This document shows, piece after piece, positions 33,393-46,650 of a DNA stretch of 64,000 nucleotides. Location of the stretch: the NCBI RefSeq assembly GCF_000003815.2, contig NC_049991.1, positions 1,595,718 through 1,659,717 of the forward strand, written 5' to 3'. The DNA is from Branchiostoma floridae (lineage: Eukaryota; Chordata; Leptocardii; Amphioxiformes; Branchiostomatidae). The notes under the pieces were generated by a model. The model was not told the origin of the DNA. It saw only the letters and a list, made by a program, of their open reading frames with translations, and ran no database searches. Positions within the stretch are counted from its first letter, which is position 1; each line of letters opens with the position of its first letter. Position numbers and translations under genes: made by a program.

Positions 33393-34897
33393 GGAAGAGT
33401 AAAGAAATACAAACATGTTAATAATTATATAGCATTCATCAAATACATGTATAATGAAAAATGATTATCACTATATATCTGTGAGAATTTGACAGACTGT
33501 TTAAGAAATTGAAAGCACTTGTTTTGTTTAGGCTGTTCAAAGAAACAGACAACTACAAAACAAACCATGTTTGATTGTTAGACAAAGTCAGCTCTGATTG
33601 TTAAACAATGGTTTCTTGAAGTTTGTTTACACAACAGCATGGAGAGTAAAAACTGTGTGCATCTCTTATAGATATGTTTCCTGGGAACTAACTGAAAGGT
33701 GTACATCATGCAAACCGTATCATTTTTTTTTTTTTTTGCCAACCAACCAACTTGTCAGGAGCAGTTTTATCCAACAGCCAACTCCAGTCAACAACTATAT
33801 TTCTTTGGTCCCTTGAGTGGTTGTTGAATACAAGTTTGACTGTATAATTGTTGTTAATATGTTTGTACTGCATAACCATTACACTGCCTCATGGTATAAC
33901 ACATCAGGTTTATATTGAAGAGTACCTGTAACAGTGGGGTTCAAGCACTGCCAACCGACCATGGCAAACGCCTGTCAGGCTTTTGTCCAAATTGGTTGGG
34001 TGCTTGGTTTTGGGAGCTTGGCTACCCGGGTCCGGCGCGATAGGTCGCGGGTTTGAATCCCGGGAGCAAGCTTGGGGTAAAAACTGTTATACCCACCTCT
34101 GGTGTTTCATACCTTAGAGCTTAGTATATCTGGAATGCATTGGTACATTGTAAGGTCCCCTACACTTTTCGATGAGATTGAGTGTGGTGGGTTCTTTAGA
34201 ACATTGATCGAGGTGTGGCTATCCTCAAAACAAGGATTCTATTAAACCGCCATTTAACGTCTTATCATAGGGATGTCCCTTATTGCTAAGTTCCTGCCTT
34301 AGGTATACTCATTTTCACCTGAGTGAAGTGAGGAAGGGCACAACATCAAGGCATGTCCTGCATGTAACCTCCCAGCATCATCCTCAACAAGAGGGTACAT
34401 GGGGGGGTCTCAACAATGCTTTACACAGAAGCCCTTACATATAACGATATATTACGATATTCAAAGAAGGCAATTACGCAAAATTTGGTCGCCTTGCTAC
34501 GAATATGAATTTCCCTACAAATCACGAGAAATCAAAATAAGCTGTTTACGCCATACGAAAAAGCCTTGACATGTAGGCCCTGACAACATAACAAATATCA
34601 AATTCATATCAATATGGACAGTGACATATTTTCAACAGATTGCAAATGTAATCTTTAATATAACAACTCTATACCAATACCACCATGATAATGAGATACA
34701 AGTGCACAGAAAAAGTGATACCTCTTGGATCTTACCACGGTTTCAATCAACCAACCCAGCCTGACATGGTCTACAAATTTGCAGTGCAGTGCAGTGTTTG
34801 TTTATGGTTTTACCTGCCCAGACATGTTCAGGCACGCCCCCTAGTAGGTCCTTAGCGACCTGCAGTATCTTACACCTGTTCAACCAGATATACTTAC
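33393..34897 (-). other. Probable 5' UTR intron of MPG, with repeats
   Basis: From the ATG-exon acceptor a first untranslated exon is expected. A candidate minus-strand donor GAGG|GTAAGT has its exon end at 34898. The interval contains a 13-T run, a remnant of the CAGTCAAACC element (33775-33845) and a tRNA-derived SINE-like sequence. Confidence 0.4.
34010..34420 (+). repeat. tRNA-derived SINE-like element
   Basis: The head, about 34015-34075, has AGCTTG pairing with CAAGCT 50 bases later (acceptor-like stem) and a T-arm-like GCGGGTTTGAATCCCGGG containing the Pol III B box GGTTTGAATCC. A non-tRNA body of about 350 bp follows. Length and 3' end are approximate. Confidence 0.5.
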
Positions 34898-35204
34898 CCT
34901 CAAAACATTCCAGTACAGAATTACTCCCTTGTTTCCCTGCCACAAGACGTCAATAACAACAAACAACATGCACACCTACCTCCAGTCCGGTCAAAGGTCA
35001 GACATAAGATATTTAGAAGGCTACAAAATGTTACTCTAAAACAGTTCGATATCAATGTAATCAGGATACTACACCATCAGAATAAAATTACATTAAATTG
35101 TTTTACATTCAAAGTGGCAAGATAGCTTATCAAGTGGGTTATGTGTGTGGTTAATGGGCTTTATCTATTTTCTAGATTTTATTTTTGTTTTGTGTATGAT
35201 CGCC

Positions 35205-35349
35205 CTCTCACTTCCGCCTTCCTGAGTTGACCCCTGACCCCGTGGAATCGAACTCCCCGATCAGCGGCAGATCTGGCTTGTGCGGACAACAATAACGTCT
35301 TGTTGCTTCCTTCCCCTCGCCTCTCCGGCCTGGCTGCTGGCTCCGAATG
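35205..35349 (+). promoter_or_regulatory. Candidate promoter and first exon of an unseen + gene
   Basis: CACTTCCGCC (ETS-type) at about 35208, locally GC-rich sequence, and a consensus donor GAATG|GTGAGT (GT 35350-35351). An ATG forms the last three bases of the exon. With MPG transcribed leftwards from about 35 kb this may be a bidirectional promoter. No downstream coding exon was recognised. Confidence 0.35.
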
Positions 35350-35351
35350 GT

Positions 35352-37625
35352 GAGTAAGACATCTCTCATTGCGTGTGTGAGAACGCCAAGACGCTTTAGA
35401 ACGCCTTAAGATGTAAAATCTTAGCGAAAGTCGGAGGAGAAGGAGAGAGTGTGAGTGTTTCGGAACGTAGGTGTAGTAGGGGAGGAAGTGCCAAACCAGG
35501 TACTATAGAACGTCGTAAGAGCGGGCTAGCTCGGGCATGCTCCGGCCCTGAGGGCACAGTGCGCCATACAGGCCTTCCTGATCCCCTAAACAACGAAGGA
35601 ACCAGCTGAGAAATCACGATCGCTAGCTATGTGAGTGGTTTACAACTGATTTCTGATTGTCTTGACGTGGGGGAAAAGTAGTTGGTTGCGGATAGCTGAC
35701 TAAGGCTCCCCCCTCCCCATAGCGTTTTCCTCAGTGTCTCATTCCGATAAACTATTAGCAGATGTTTCGATGGAAGATTGTTTCCATTTCGATCAATCTC
35801 AGCTGCTATCCAACCCCGTAAAGGATTGTCTAGAAGAAATCTGGCAGCCATAAAATGTTACGATTGGCCAACCCGCAATATCTGCTTGGAGATTAGCATT
35901 CCTGTGGGTTTGAAATGGCGCGCTCCAGAAGTGTAGAGGAAGCGACCAGCCCTGGGTGCCTCCAGTGATGTAATGCTCACTACATTAGTAGTACATACCA
36001 TCCCTTTTACTTAACACTAAAATTAGTGTGTTCTGTATTGATAGTTTAAAACAAATTATGCATCAGATTCTGACCCTTTAATACCTCCCTCATGACCTAA
36101 ATCAAAAGCGGCCTGCAGGCTGACTTGAGCTTCTCTTGAATAAATAAAGGTTCATTTATCTGAGAGATGCCATAGCTCAAAATTATAAGATAAGGTTTTA
36201 GTTCAAATTCAAATTATTACACCCATAGAGTGTTAATAAATTCAATTCAAGGAAGTGACAAAAATTGCTGTCTTCGCCAGATCTTGGCCAGATTGACTTT
36301 TACTAGTTTTAGAGGAAGGGTTTAAGATATCACATGTGATGCAAGTTCAATGTTGATGAATCAATTATTCTAACCGTCCCAACAATAAGGTAAAAATCAT
36401 TAGATCTATTGAAATGTAAACAGCAGAGTTGATAAACTGGTTTTGTTGCAGTCTATACATACTTATTGAAAATGTATGCAGTGTCATTTTTTCCTCAATA
36501 CAATTTGTATCAGGACACATCACCTATTCCCATCTTGAGGGTCGCTTGACATTGACAATTATATATAGAGCAGGAAAATGGGGTACTGGTGGACAATATC
36601 CCCCCATGTAGACCCTCCCACCCGCCTCCAGATGCAAGTATGCATGGTGATCTATTGCTTCAATTAGTACAAATATGTTTGCTATTGTTGTTGTGGTTGC
36701 TGCATTTCCATAAAATCGCAGTGAGTCATAAATTTGTCATGAGCCACCCACATAGGTCATAGGTCAAAATCCGATCTTGTGATTGTGACTCTTTGGTATC
36801 AAAAGGGAGGTCGTGTTATCTGTGAGGAAACAATGATGTAAACATGCACCTTTTCCTGGTCTGTTACATAGGAAAACAGATTTGTTGTTGATATCATTCC
36901 AGAAATAAATGTTTAGAACTAGACTGGGTGCCATCCTTGTGGGTTTTCCTTGGCTCCCATACTCACCTCTAAGGTGGGCTGCACCCAGGTTAGAAAATAC
37001 CTTCTCCCTGGTGCCTAACCTGTAAAGTTATACAAATTCAGTACCAAATGGATATTTAAGCCTGCTTGTAAAGATAACACTCATAACATTGTTGAGACAG
37101 AAGCAAATACCAGTTAAAGCAATAATAACAGATATATAGATTATGGTTTGGAATGCCAACACCCAACAACCACCAAATATTAGGTTCTATACTATCATTT
37201 TAGTATAGATAATTTTCAGGAATACATCTATAGACAAACATTATGATAAATTGACAAAAAGCAATAAGAATATTTTGTGCATTGAGTCCGAGATACAAGA
37301 CTGACCATCAGGCAGTCAAGAGAGTTTTGGTAGGGACCACCCTGAGCGTGACTCTGGGGTAGAGAGAAAGCTCTGTTGCCATGGAAACTATTGTCACATG
37401 ACATGCAGGGATCACACATCATCCGGCTTGCTCTCCTTTCACATCATTCAAAAGCCAATATTTCCATATGTGCCAAAATATTTTATTTCACAAAGAAACA
37501 AGTCAACATTGCACAGGTACATGTAAGTCACATTTGAAATATTTGAGATGTACAGTTAGTACTGGAACAAAGGAGGTTATACATGTATATACCTCCTTGC
37601 TGGAACAACATTACATACATGTAAG
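35352..37625. other. Gene-free stretch
   Basis: No supported gene. It includes the CTCATGACCTAAATCAAAAG repeat (about 36090-36150) shared with about 23820, and otherwise AT-rich unique sequence. Confidence 0.4.
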
Positions 37626-37828
37626 TACTGCAAATGCCTTTAAATTTGCGGGGAGTTAATTTCATGGTTCAGAGAAAATAGAGTGTTTGTGATGCTTCTA
37701 AGTTTGCAGTTAAAACAAGGCGGTAGGTTGGCAGAAGACAGAGCAAGCATTTTCGTGGTGATTTTAAGTTAGCATTGAAGACGTCCTGTGAACATAGCAC
37801 CACTGTGAAAATTTCAACATTTACAGTA
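37626..37828. mobile_element. MITE, TGCATTTACAGTA family
   Basis: Opens TACTGCAAATGCCTTTAAATTTGCGG and ends CAACATTTACAGTA; degenerate relative of 6038-6213. It ends 19 bp before the hAT-like element at 37848. Confidence 0.6.
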
Positions 37829-37847
37829 ACAACAGGGGCTTATCATG

Positions 37848-38473
37848 GGGATGGGGTTTTGTGCGCGTGAAAAAGTTGCGCGTGAAAACTTGCGCGTGAA
37901 AAATCTGCGCGTGAAAATATGCAAATTAGCTGATTCCCAAGGGATTCAAAAAGTTTTTGCAGTTTTATACTTAAAAGCTCAAACATGATGGCGCAAAATG
38001 GAATCAAGTATCATATTGCTGCATTCTAGAGTACAAAATCTCAAGCTGAGTGCTTTTCAAGTGATTTTTCAATGTTAAGTTTTTACGCGCAAAAAAGTTT
38101 GAAATTTGCGCGTGAAACAATCTGCTTCAAAACAAATGAAATTTAGCTTCTAGAATTTAGAAAAGCCTCAAATTGTTACATTATACAATATGAAACATCA
38201 TATGTGTAATCTTTCCATGTATTTCTGTCCAATTTACTTGATTTTGAAATTTTCAAAATATGCAAATTAACCTATTCCCAAGGGATCTAAAAATCATTTT
38301 TTTTCAAACCAGAAATTTAGGTAACAGATGGGAAATTATATCATAGGTTCACATTTTTATGCCTTAGAATTCCTTGCTGCACATTTTCTGACATATTTCA
38401 GGAACTTTGTTTTTTCACGCGCAGATTTTTCACGCGCACGCCCAAATTCTTCACGCGCAGAAAACCCGTTCCC
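37848..38473. mobile_element. hAT-like element with GCGCGTGAAA subterminal repeats
   Basis: 626 bp. Ends GGGATGGGGTTTT and AAAACCCGTTCCC are imperfect inverted repeats, flanked by perfect 8-bp TTATCATG duplications (37840-37847, 38474-38481). Four GCGCGTGAAA words sit just inside the left end and three inverted TTTCACGCGC-type words inside the right; an inner inverted-orientation pair of TATGCAAATTA..ATTCCCAAGGGAT blocks is present too. No transposase frame. Confidence 0.85.
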
Positions 38474-39589
38474 TTATCATGCCTTATCACTAAGATACTG
38501 CCTAAAGAAATAAACAAACAAGGAGAACAGATAAGGCTTCTGACCTCTTTTTATTAAGCAGATGCGCTGTGCTAGGATTACATAGAAATTCAATATTCCC
38601 ATTTATCATAGCAACCTGCAAGGTCATTATTTCATTTCATATCCATGCCATATTTCATCCACGCTTATAGGTCGGGCAGCGGTCAATATATCCATTATCG
38701 ACGCTGCAGGCAAGAAGTGATATGTCGGCTTTGGTTATAATCACAATGGGGAGAAATGTTTAGTATGGATGAACACAACAGGTGAAGCAATAGTCATGGT
38801 TGATCCTAGACAATGCAGGGGATTCTTTTATTGGATTTTCAATACAGTTGTCTCTGCAGGTGTATATTACAGTGTGATAAAAACGTTCGTGATATGATAT
38901 CGGTTATGCTTATGGAAGTTTCTCACAGTAGAAAGTGTCCACTAATTTCATAAAGATTATATATGGGTTTAAGTAGGTTAGTACTGATGATTATATTGAT
39001 AATGATATGCCAACAGGTGTCTTTCTTTATGTCATACTTCATAGCAATATGACCTGGGGGAAAGAAAGATTTACATGATGGTTTATAATCAATATTTTAT
39101 TATCAATATCTACATGTACATGTATATGCCTCTGCATATATGGACTCAAATGATAACAGAAATGGTAGTTGAAAAAAAAAGGATAAATGTCTATTCTCTC
39201 CCAAAGTCTAACAAAGCTATATATAATTGTAGATGTGTCATTCTTTTGGAAAGTCCTAACTTACCTAACTGTTAAAGTACTACATGTATCTCTTATCAAC
39301 AGTTAACATACAGTGTATTTGTACAGGTGTCCAAAATATGCTCTGTAAACTAACTGAAATCTGACAAAAGAAGAAAACCCCTCCATGCAAATAGGAGGTC
39401 CCACAATCTGTTCATCATAAACTATAACTTGAGAGTTGTGGGGAACTGGGGATGCTCAGATTGTTTCCGATATGGCATAACCGAGCAGGCAATTGTCTTT
39501 TATACGCTCCACAGATCTATCCATAACGCATATGTTTAGCTTTATGGAAGCACTTACCCATTCAACGGAGATCCGCTGTCGCAAAATCA

Positions 39590-40146
39590 ATGCTGAAATG
39601 TCCGCTGTTCAAATCTGTTACATAAAGTATGCTTTCCTTCAGACAAAGGAGGCCGTTGCTGATAATACTACAACTAGATGGCAAGCAGATAATATTGAGA
39701 GAATGGAAAGGAAGTTGCTGCAATGTTTTAGGCCAAAATGCCCGCTGTTAAAATCTGTTGCATAAAGTATGCTTTCCTACCTACAAAAGAGGCTGTTGCT
39801 GATAATACTACAACTAGATGGCGGCCAGATATTAGGAGAATGGAGAGGAATTTGCTGCAATGTTTTACGCCAAAATGCCCGCTGTTAAATTCTGTTGCAT
39901 AAAGTATGCTTTCCTACAAACAAAGGAGGCCGTTACTGATAATACTACAACTAGATGGCAGCCAGATATTGATAGAATGGTACGAAATTTGCTGCCATGT
40001 TTTAGGCCAAAATGCCCGCTGTTAAAATCTGTTGCATGAAGTACATCTGTATGCTTTCCTTTAGACACAGGAGGCTGTTGCTGATAATACTACAACTAGA
40101 GGGGAGCCAGATATTGAGAAGAATTTGCTACAATGTTTTAGGCCTT
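39590..40146. repeat. 137-140-bp tandem repeat, four copies
   Basis: Unit starts at CCGCTGTT: 39602, 39742, 39879, 40016. Each unit contains GCTGATAATACTACAACTAG and GTATGCTTTCCT. Copies differ by a few per cent and small indels. A reading frame crossing the first units is not conserved. Confidence 0.9.
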
Positions 40147-40379
40147 AGGGCATAGAAGAGAACATGACGATTGTGGACTTTCTGATTATTCTATTATAAT
40201 TTATCTACAACACTCCTGCAAAGTAACAAGTAGATAATGATTAGAGAAGTATTGCTTCAATGTTGTTGTTTTTTCTTTCTAGGCATAACGTTAGATTCAG
40301 AAAAAAAACGTCAAACCATGACTTATGAATTTTGGCTGTCCGTCAAACATGTAGCCTTGTCTAATGTCCAATCTCATCC

Positions 40380-40800
40380 GAGCGTTGAGTTATAGATTTC
40401 GGGGGAGCAGATGCATTATCATCCTGAGTACACCGCCGATGTAATGTCTTCGGCTTGTACTGACTGTCTGACATTGACCACCCGGGCTTACGCTTGGCGG
40501 GCTGCCGTCTGAACTTGCACCCGCGTATGTTAATATGACGTGGCCTTCACACTTTTCATCTGCTCCGAATGCATTAGGCTAAAGAGTTTGGATGCCAGCC
40601 GTGTTTAGCCCGGCGCGATTCCCACCAGTTTAATCCGCCATTGTCCTTGTCGATGACCTTTCCCGCGGCCGTCCCCTAATGAAGGATGGGACGGCTCCAT
40701 TAACTGCATTTAGGCGGGACGCTCTTTTCATTTTGCCGCGCGCCGACGGGACACGAGCACTGGTAATTGAATTTGAGGGCGGAGAGGTGAGCTGCGATCT
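40380..40800. promoter_or_regulatory. Candidate non-coding regulatory block
   Basis: GC-richer unique sequence without an open frame, containing several TAAT cores (CCTAATGAAGG, TCCATTAACTG, GGTAATTGAATT) and CCGCGG/CGCGCGCC words. No repeat structure. Function is inferred only from composition. Confidence 0.25.
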
Positions 40801-41849
40801 GTATTTCCACTTACGTCGTATCGTTGTGAGTTAGGAGGACCATACAAGGTAGCCAGACATCATTTATTATGGAAATCTGTGCGATTTCCTATGGGTAATC
40901 TGGAGTGTGTGTGTCCTTCACTGGACCATGATATTCCTGTTTCCCCCAATAGGAAAACATATTGTTTTTGCTGGTGTGTTCTGTTTATTTCTTCTGTCAT
41001 GAGCCAATCAGAGTCTAGAACTGATATTTCAAATTCGGGCATTTTTTCTTATTACAGTATCACTCAGTACAATAGGGTGAGGTTAATGGTAAAATATTGT
41101 GTGCGAGTAGCACAAAGCTACTGTTAAAACATTCTGCATTTTAGTGAAAATCTTGCCTATCTAGTCGGAAATGTAATATTTATGTACAGCTGTTACAGTA
41201 ATTGACGTATCATACTAAAAGTTCTATAGCCAGAGGACATATGATTGCATTTGTTAGACATTGGAAAGAATTTGATGAGAGTACCTCTGTACGGAGACAA
41301 ACTGAAATAATTGATAATTGCAAAGTGTGGTTGCAACTTGCATGCTATGGTGCTTTTCACTCAACAGTACTAATAACAGCAGTTTAGAAGAATATTGAGT
41401 TCTGCAGGGATTCCATTTTCCCAGCAATATTCCAGGTAACAATCTAAAGTAGAGATGACATTTTCCTACACGTTCGGGATGACACGCAATACCTTATGTC
41501 AGCTCGATGTCTGTTACAATATCGTTCACGCGTCACGTTTTCATTACGTGTCAAATCTTCGCATGGCGTATGTTGCAGAGCGTGTTAGCTTCATTTTGGT
41601 GTCCTAGAAAGTTGCTTTCTCCAATAACACTGTCTCGTGACGTTTGAACTGATTTTTATTATAGAACGATCAATAACTTTGAGATTACTGAAGTTCAGTC
41701 TATTAATATTATTATCAGTTAAAGGTTTAATGTGAGGAAATAAAGTGTTGTTGTTAACCAGGTTTTACTAGAAATAGATTATTGAGTTACTTTACAGCCA
41801 GCTACTACTGTCCCTTGGGGTTTTAACCCTTAACAAGATATTTGTACTA

Positions 41850-42515
41850 TACTCATATTGGCAGGGATATTGTAATTTTACAGTAGTAATTTCAGCAAAT
41901 AATTGCATAGTAAAACATGGTAATAGTAATATAGGAATAAATGTATTATTTAATATTTTGTCAATAGCATATCAGGGATATGGCATGATAGGGAGATACC
42001 ACTCTACCTATCTCTACATATAATTGTAGTACTCATATTGGCAGGGATATTGTAATTTTACAGTAGCAATTTTAGCAAATAGATGGTATCATAACCCTGG
42101 TAATAATACTTTTGGAATCTTGATAATATTTTGTCAATAGCATATCAGGGATATTGCATTGGGAGATACCACCCTACCTATCTCTAGAGACAATATTGGC
42201 AGGGATATTGTAATTTTACAGTAGCAATTTTAGCAAATAGATTGTATCATAAACCCTGGTAGTAGTAATTTTGGGATCGTAATAATATTTTGTCAATAGC
42301 ATATCAGGGATATAGCATTGGGAGATACCACTCTAGCTATATCTCTAGAGATAATTGTACTAGTCAAATTGGCAGGGATATTGAAATTTTACAGTTGCAA
42401 TTCTAGCAAATAGATTGTATCACAAACCCTAGTAATAGTACTTTAGGAATCGTAATAATATTTTGTCAATAGCATATCAGGGATATGGCATTGGGAGATA
42501 CCACTCTACACCCCC
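41850..42515. repeat. About 160-180-bp tandem repeat, four copies
   Basis: Unit marker TTGGCAGGGATATTG at 41858, 42038, 42196 and 42369; each unit also carries TTTTGTCAATAGCATATCAGG. The array ends in a C13 run (about 42511-42523). Confidence 0.9.
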
Positions 42516-42689
42516 CCCCCCACACACAAATGTTTTATTGAAAAGGTGATCATAGGGGAAATGTCATGAGAAGGGCAGGGTTTTGTCTCTGTTAGGAGGG
42601 GAATTGTAGCAATCTTGTAACAGTAAAAAGGTTAGAGTTCTGACTTGATGTTAGACATGGATGTGATGATGCGTTGGCACGGTGCCAGA

Positions 42690-43265
42690 GTCTTAGGCCT
42701 AGGAAAAAATTATTGTGTTTCCTGTTCCCTACCTACCCTAGAAAAACCTGCCGACCCTGGACTTTCTGGGTAAGGGCAGTGGAGTCACATGGCCTCCAGT
42801 TATAATTCTTATTCAGCCTGCTTCCTATTGACTCACTGCTTGTCCTATCTTATGAAGGATAAATGTCAGTTTTATTCACAAAATCGAATTTTGACATTGA
42901 AAGACGAGTGTCTTCAGGCATTTCAGTTTATTTTGTTCAACTGTATTGTAATATGTAACACTAGACTCCAGTTTGGGCCAGCCTAAAAAAATTACAAGAA
43001 AAAAAGGCAATTCCTACCTACCGACCCTAATTTTTTGTAATAATAAATGTATCTATTATGCACAGAATTAAAAGTTTGACATTGAATGACAAGTGTCCTT
43101 ATGCATTTCAGTTTACTTTGTTCAAATGTATTGTAATATGTGTCACTAGAGTTTGGGCCAGCCTAAAAAAATTATATGAAAAAAAAGAAGATACCTACCG
43201 ACCCTAATTTTTTCAGGACTGAAACAGGAAACACAACTGTTACATTTCTTTCCCTAGGCCTGGGT
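42690..43265. mobile_element. Inverted-repeat element with internal duplication
   Basis: Left TAGGCCTAGGAAAAAATTAT...GTGTTTCCTGT pairs with right ACAGGAAACACAA..TTTCCCTAGGCCTGGG. The interior has two related blocks about 160 bp apart (TTTGACATTGAA...GTTTGGGCCAGCC) and CCTACC(T)ACCGACCCTAATTTTTT twice. A degenerate relative is at about 43920-44100. Confidence 0.5.
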
Positions 43266-43409
43266 GATGGTAGAGGAAATGTGAACACAATAGCAATAGG
43301 CAGATCTAGAAGAGGAAGGATTTGTGGAGGTTGCAACCCGGCCTTTTCATGCCCAAATACGTATTTTGGCAAAGGTTATAAAGCTGTAGATGCCGAGATA
43401 GATGCTGAG

Positions 43410-45330
43410 TAGTGCAGGGATTGAATCTGGCCATTTATACTGATGGAGTAGCAACGATTGTAATTTGTGAACGATGTACATGTAGCAAACTATAGCATGC
43501 AAAGTGTGTTCAATTTGATTTAGACCATGCAGTTTGAAGTGTGAATAGAAAGAAGTACACGTACATCATGTCCAAAGCCGTGGAAAAGTAATATTTCTGG
43601 TTGCCTGTCTGCCCCGAGTAAAAACCTGCTCACACTGGTGGTTTTTAGGGGTGTGCTGCCTGCAAGGGACAAAGAATTTTCCATATGACCTCTCATTGAA
43701 TGATTGATGAAATTAACCAAAAGATGTCTGTCTGTCTGTGTGTCTATCTGATAACTTGAGAGGGCCCAAGTGTATTGTGTCCATATTTGGTAATGTAGGT
43801 AGGTCTTGATGACACTAGAAATAATTAGATTTTGGGCCCCCTAGCAACTTTCTAACGTACTACAGCAGAATTTTTTTACTTTCATGTTAAGGGCATGATA
43901 TGGTCGTGATTTTCTGTTGGTAGCTATCTCTTGTTTCAAACTGAAAACACAGTGCATCTCAGTTTTAATTTGTTGGATTACTCTGGTAGTAGTCTTGGTG
44001 AAAAAAATTAAAGATTGGATAAAAGAAAGTCCCTACCTAAGGGCCATAATTTTTTTGGACCATATTCATAAGCACAGTATTGATTTTCCTAGGCCTATTA
44101 AAGTTATATTTCAAGGGCATTTTTTCGGTTATTAACTTTCCAAAAATACAGCTCATTAGAATTCAGTAATGTCCAGATATCAGCAATTATTGTGATAAAG
44201 AAATTAGTGCATGAAGGATTTACAAGAAGTTGAATACAGTAATTTTTCTACCTGAAATGTCAAATACTTCCCACTATTGTAAAAGCGAAAAAGGGCGGAT
44301 GTGCCCTTTCCGTCTACATAGAGGTCAAAGTCGTGTAGGGAGGATGATCAGTTGTTAGCATGTCAATCGGCTGAAGGACCATACAGCTCCTGGCACGGCT
44401 GATAACACCCACTACGTGCCGCACAGCACTCATTGGCATCGCATCAAACTACAGAACAAGAAGCACAATGCACTCAGAATCATAAAGAACCTGCCACCCT
44501 CGCCGAGACAACCTAAGTAATTAGCTCTACTGCTGTATCAGTGCCGTTATTGCCTTGGCTGGGTGATCTTGGTTGGAAAGGGATGCACGATGACCGTAGC
44601 ACGATTGATCAACATTTGTTCTCTAAACCGCTCGGAACGTCGCTGTACAATAGCGTCGTAAAAGTTAAAGCGTTGAAAGAGGTTGGCCTTTAGTCCCAGC
44701 GAAATAGGATCTATAGAAGTACTACAGATGTATGTAGTAGCCATTCAGACCTGCTTAAGATTGGTTAGGGCATACCATCATGCAATTCTAATGCCACCAA
44801 TGAAGGTTGTCTTTTATTAATAGGCACATGGGCAAAATTGTAGCGGGCCACCCATGGCACAACCCTTCATACCAACTTTTTATGTGGCCTTACGATATCT
44901 ACATATACAGTTAAGGCCTAAACTTGAGGCTTCGTCCTTTGGGGTACTCATGTACCCCTTCACCATCACATGACCCTTTTTTCATTTCTAGACCAGACCA
45001 GTGATGGTTAACTGACATGCATGGGACAGTTATTATAATTAACCGACAAGCGATTCGAATCTCTAAACGACACCAGTCTACAGGCTGTAGTACAGCAGGC
45101 CTAAGTTACTCAGTAGATATACATTACATTGTACTATTATTATGCAATTCAGCACAGTATAGAAGTCGAGGGTTTATATAGAGTAAATACAGAGACATTC
45201 AAGCTTTCCTCCCTGCCCAATACTTTAATTTATGATGTCCCCTTGATACATTTTAAAATCTGAGAACTAAGGAAATAAATTGAAGACAAAATGATAAATT
45301 ACAACCTTGGAAGTTGAAAGGATTTGCCAC
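43410..45330. other. Gene-free stretch
   Basis: No supported gene or RNA. The minus-strand frame at 44547-44744 has no family features. A diverged relative of the 42690-43265 repeat lies at its left end. Confidence 0.35.
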
Positions 45331-45339
45331 ATGGAATAC

Positions 45340-45560
45340 TGTCATTATGCCTGTCAACTTGACTAACTGTCGGAGATAATGTCTTAATTAAAGCCAGTAG
45401 GAGTGGAGAATTGCTGGAAGCTGTTGGCTCCTAACGTCTTAGTACTTAATAATCCCAGAGCTGTTGAGCTAACGGAAGAACGATGACATTCAACTGTAGA
45501 CAAACTCTGATAATCGATTAGCCAGAGGCGTAAATGACAAATTAGGCAGTGAACTTATCT
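45340..45560. promoter_or_regulatory. Candidate regulatory block, homeodomain-motif-rich
   Basis: Unique sequence with clustered AT-core motifs: TCTTAATTAAAG, GATAATCGATTAG, GACAAATTAGG, GGGTAATTGCAC. No coding potential. The pattern resembles developmental enhancers; conservation cannot be tested here. Confidence 0.3.
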
Positions 45561-46088
45561 GGGGTAATTGCACATCAGTATTTTCCATCAACCTGACAGG
45601 GATGGGCAATTATTTGCTTCTTAGGGGGCCTTGGAAAGTTATTAAAATGAGGAGAAATTGATTGTTAGTAAGTCTGATATGTTATGAATTTCTAGATATT
45701 ATTTCAAGGAGCAAGTTTCTTTACTATGATCAAAGTAAAGTACTCAAATAAAATAAAATACTATGCAATAATTTTTGGTCAATGGTCAGAACCCTATAAT
45801 TAGAATGGTACGTTCCTCACGTTGTTGTCATTAATAAAATAATTCGATCTGAAGGATAGAATCCTCGGATTATCGTCTGATTTTTCTTAAAGATTACAGG
45901 AAGTATGGAGTGATACGTCTTTTCCTTTATTGGATTTCCTGGGGAAAATGATGGGGTGTTTGCGTTGGCACCGGAATTGGTATGGTAGGTTGGAAGGTGT
46001 GTTCATTTGTCATGGCCGATGGTCACTGCACTGAACAGCGGTACCACTCCATTATTCATCCCGTGGCATTACCCGGGGTATCGGAATC

Positions 46089-46650
46089 CCGCTGAAAAAT
46101 TATCGGCAGGCATGAATTCTGGGGATGCAATTTTCCGAAGGTATGGACATTCGTGTCCATAACAGCAGATGTCATTGATTGGTCATTACTCAGAGAAATG
46201 TTTGACTGTGGTTTTGCCCCTGTACAGACCCCCCTCCCCTCCTAGCTCACATTACCGCTGAAAAATTATCGGCAGGCATGAATTCTGGGGACCCAATTTT
46301 CGTATGGTATGGACATTCGTGTCCATAACAGCAGATGTCATTGATCGGTCATTACTCAGAGAAATGTTTGACTGTGGTTTTGCCCCTGTCAGACCCCCCT
46401 CCCCTCCTAGCTCACACTACACCCCTCGGTTTTACACAGAGTGGTGTCTAATTATAATGGCCGGGTCGGGGGTATGCAGATGAGCAAACGGTGATCTGCA
46501 AACAGGATGTGCGGTGATCATCACTCAGAAATATCCGACTGCCCCTCTACAGACCCCCTACCCTCCTAGCTGACATTGCACCTCTAGGTTTTACACAGAG
46601 TGGTGTCTAATTACAATGGCCAGGTCGGGCGTATGCAGATGAGCAAACAG
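46089..46650. repeat. Tandemly duplicated non-coding block
   Basis: A 166-bp block beginning CCGCTGAAAAATTATCGG (about 46089-46255) is repeated directly at 46256-46422 with few differences, including GTCATTGAT.GGTCATTACTC. A second pair follows: GTTTTACACAGAGTGGTGTC at about 46428 and 46589, each followed by GTATGCAGATGAGCAAAC. Confidence 0.85.

Noticed and set aside
35230-35290. Minus-strand tRNA suggested by GTTCGATTCC
   Set aside because: A B-box-like word only; no A box at proper spacing and no cloverleaf.
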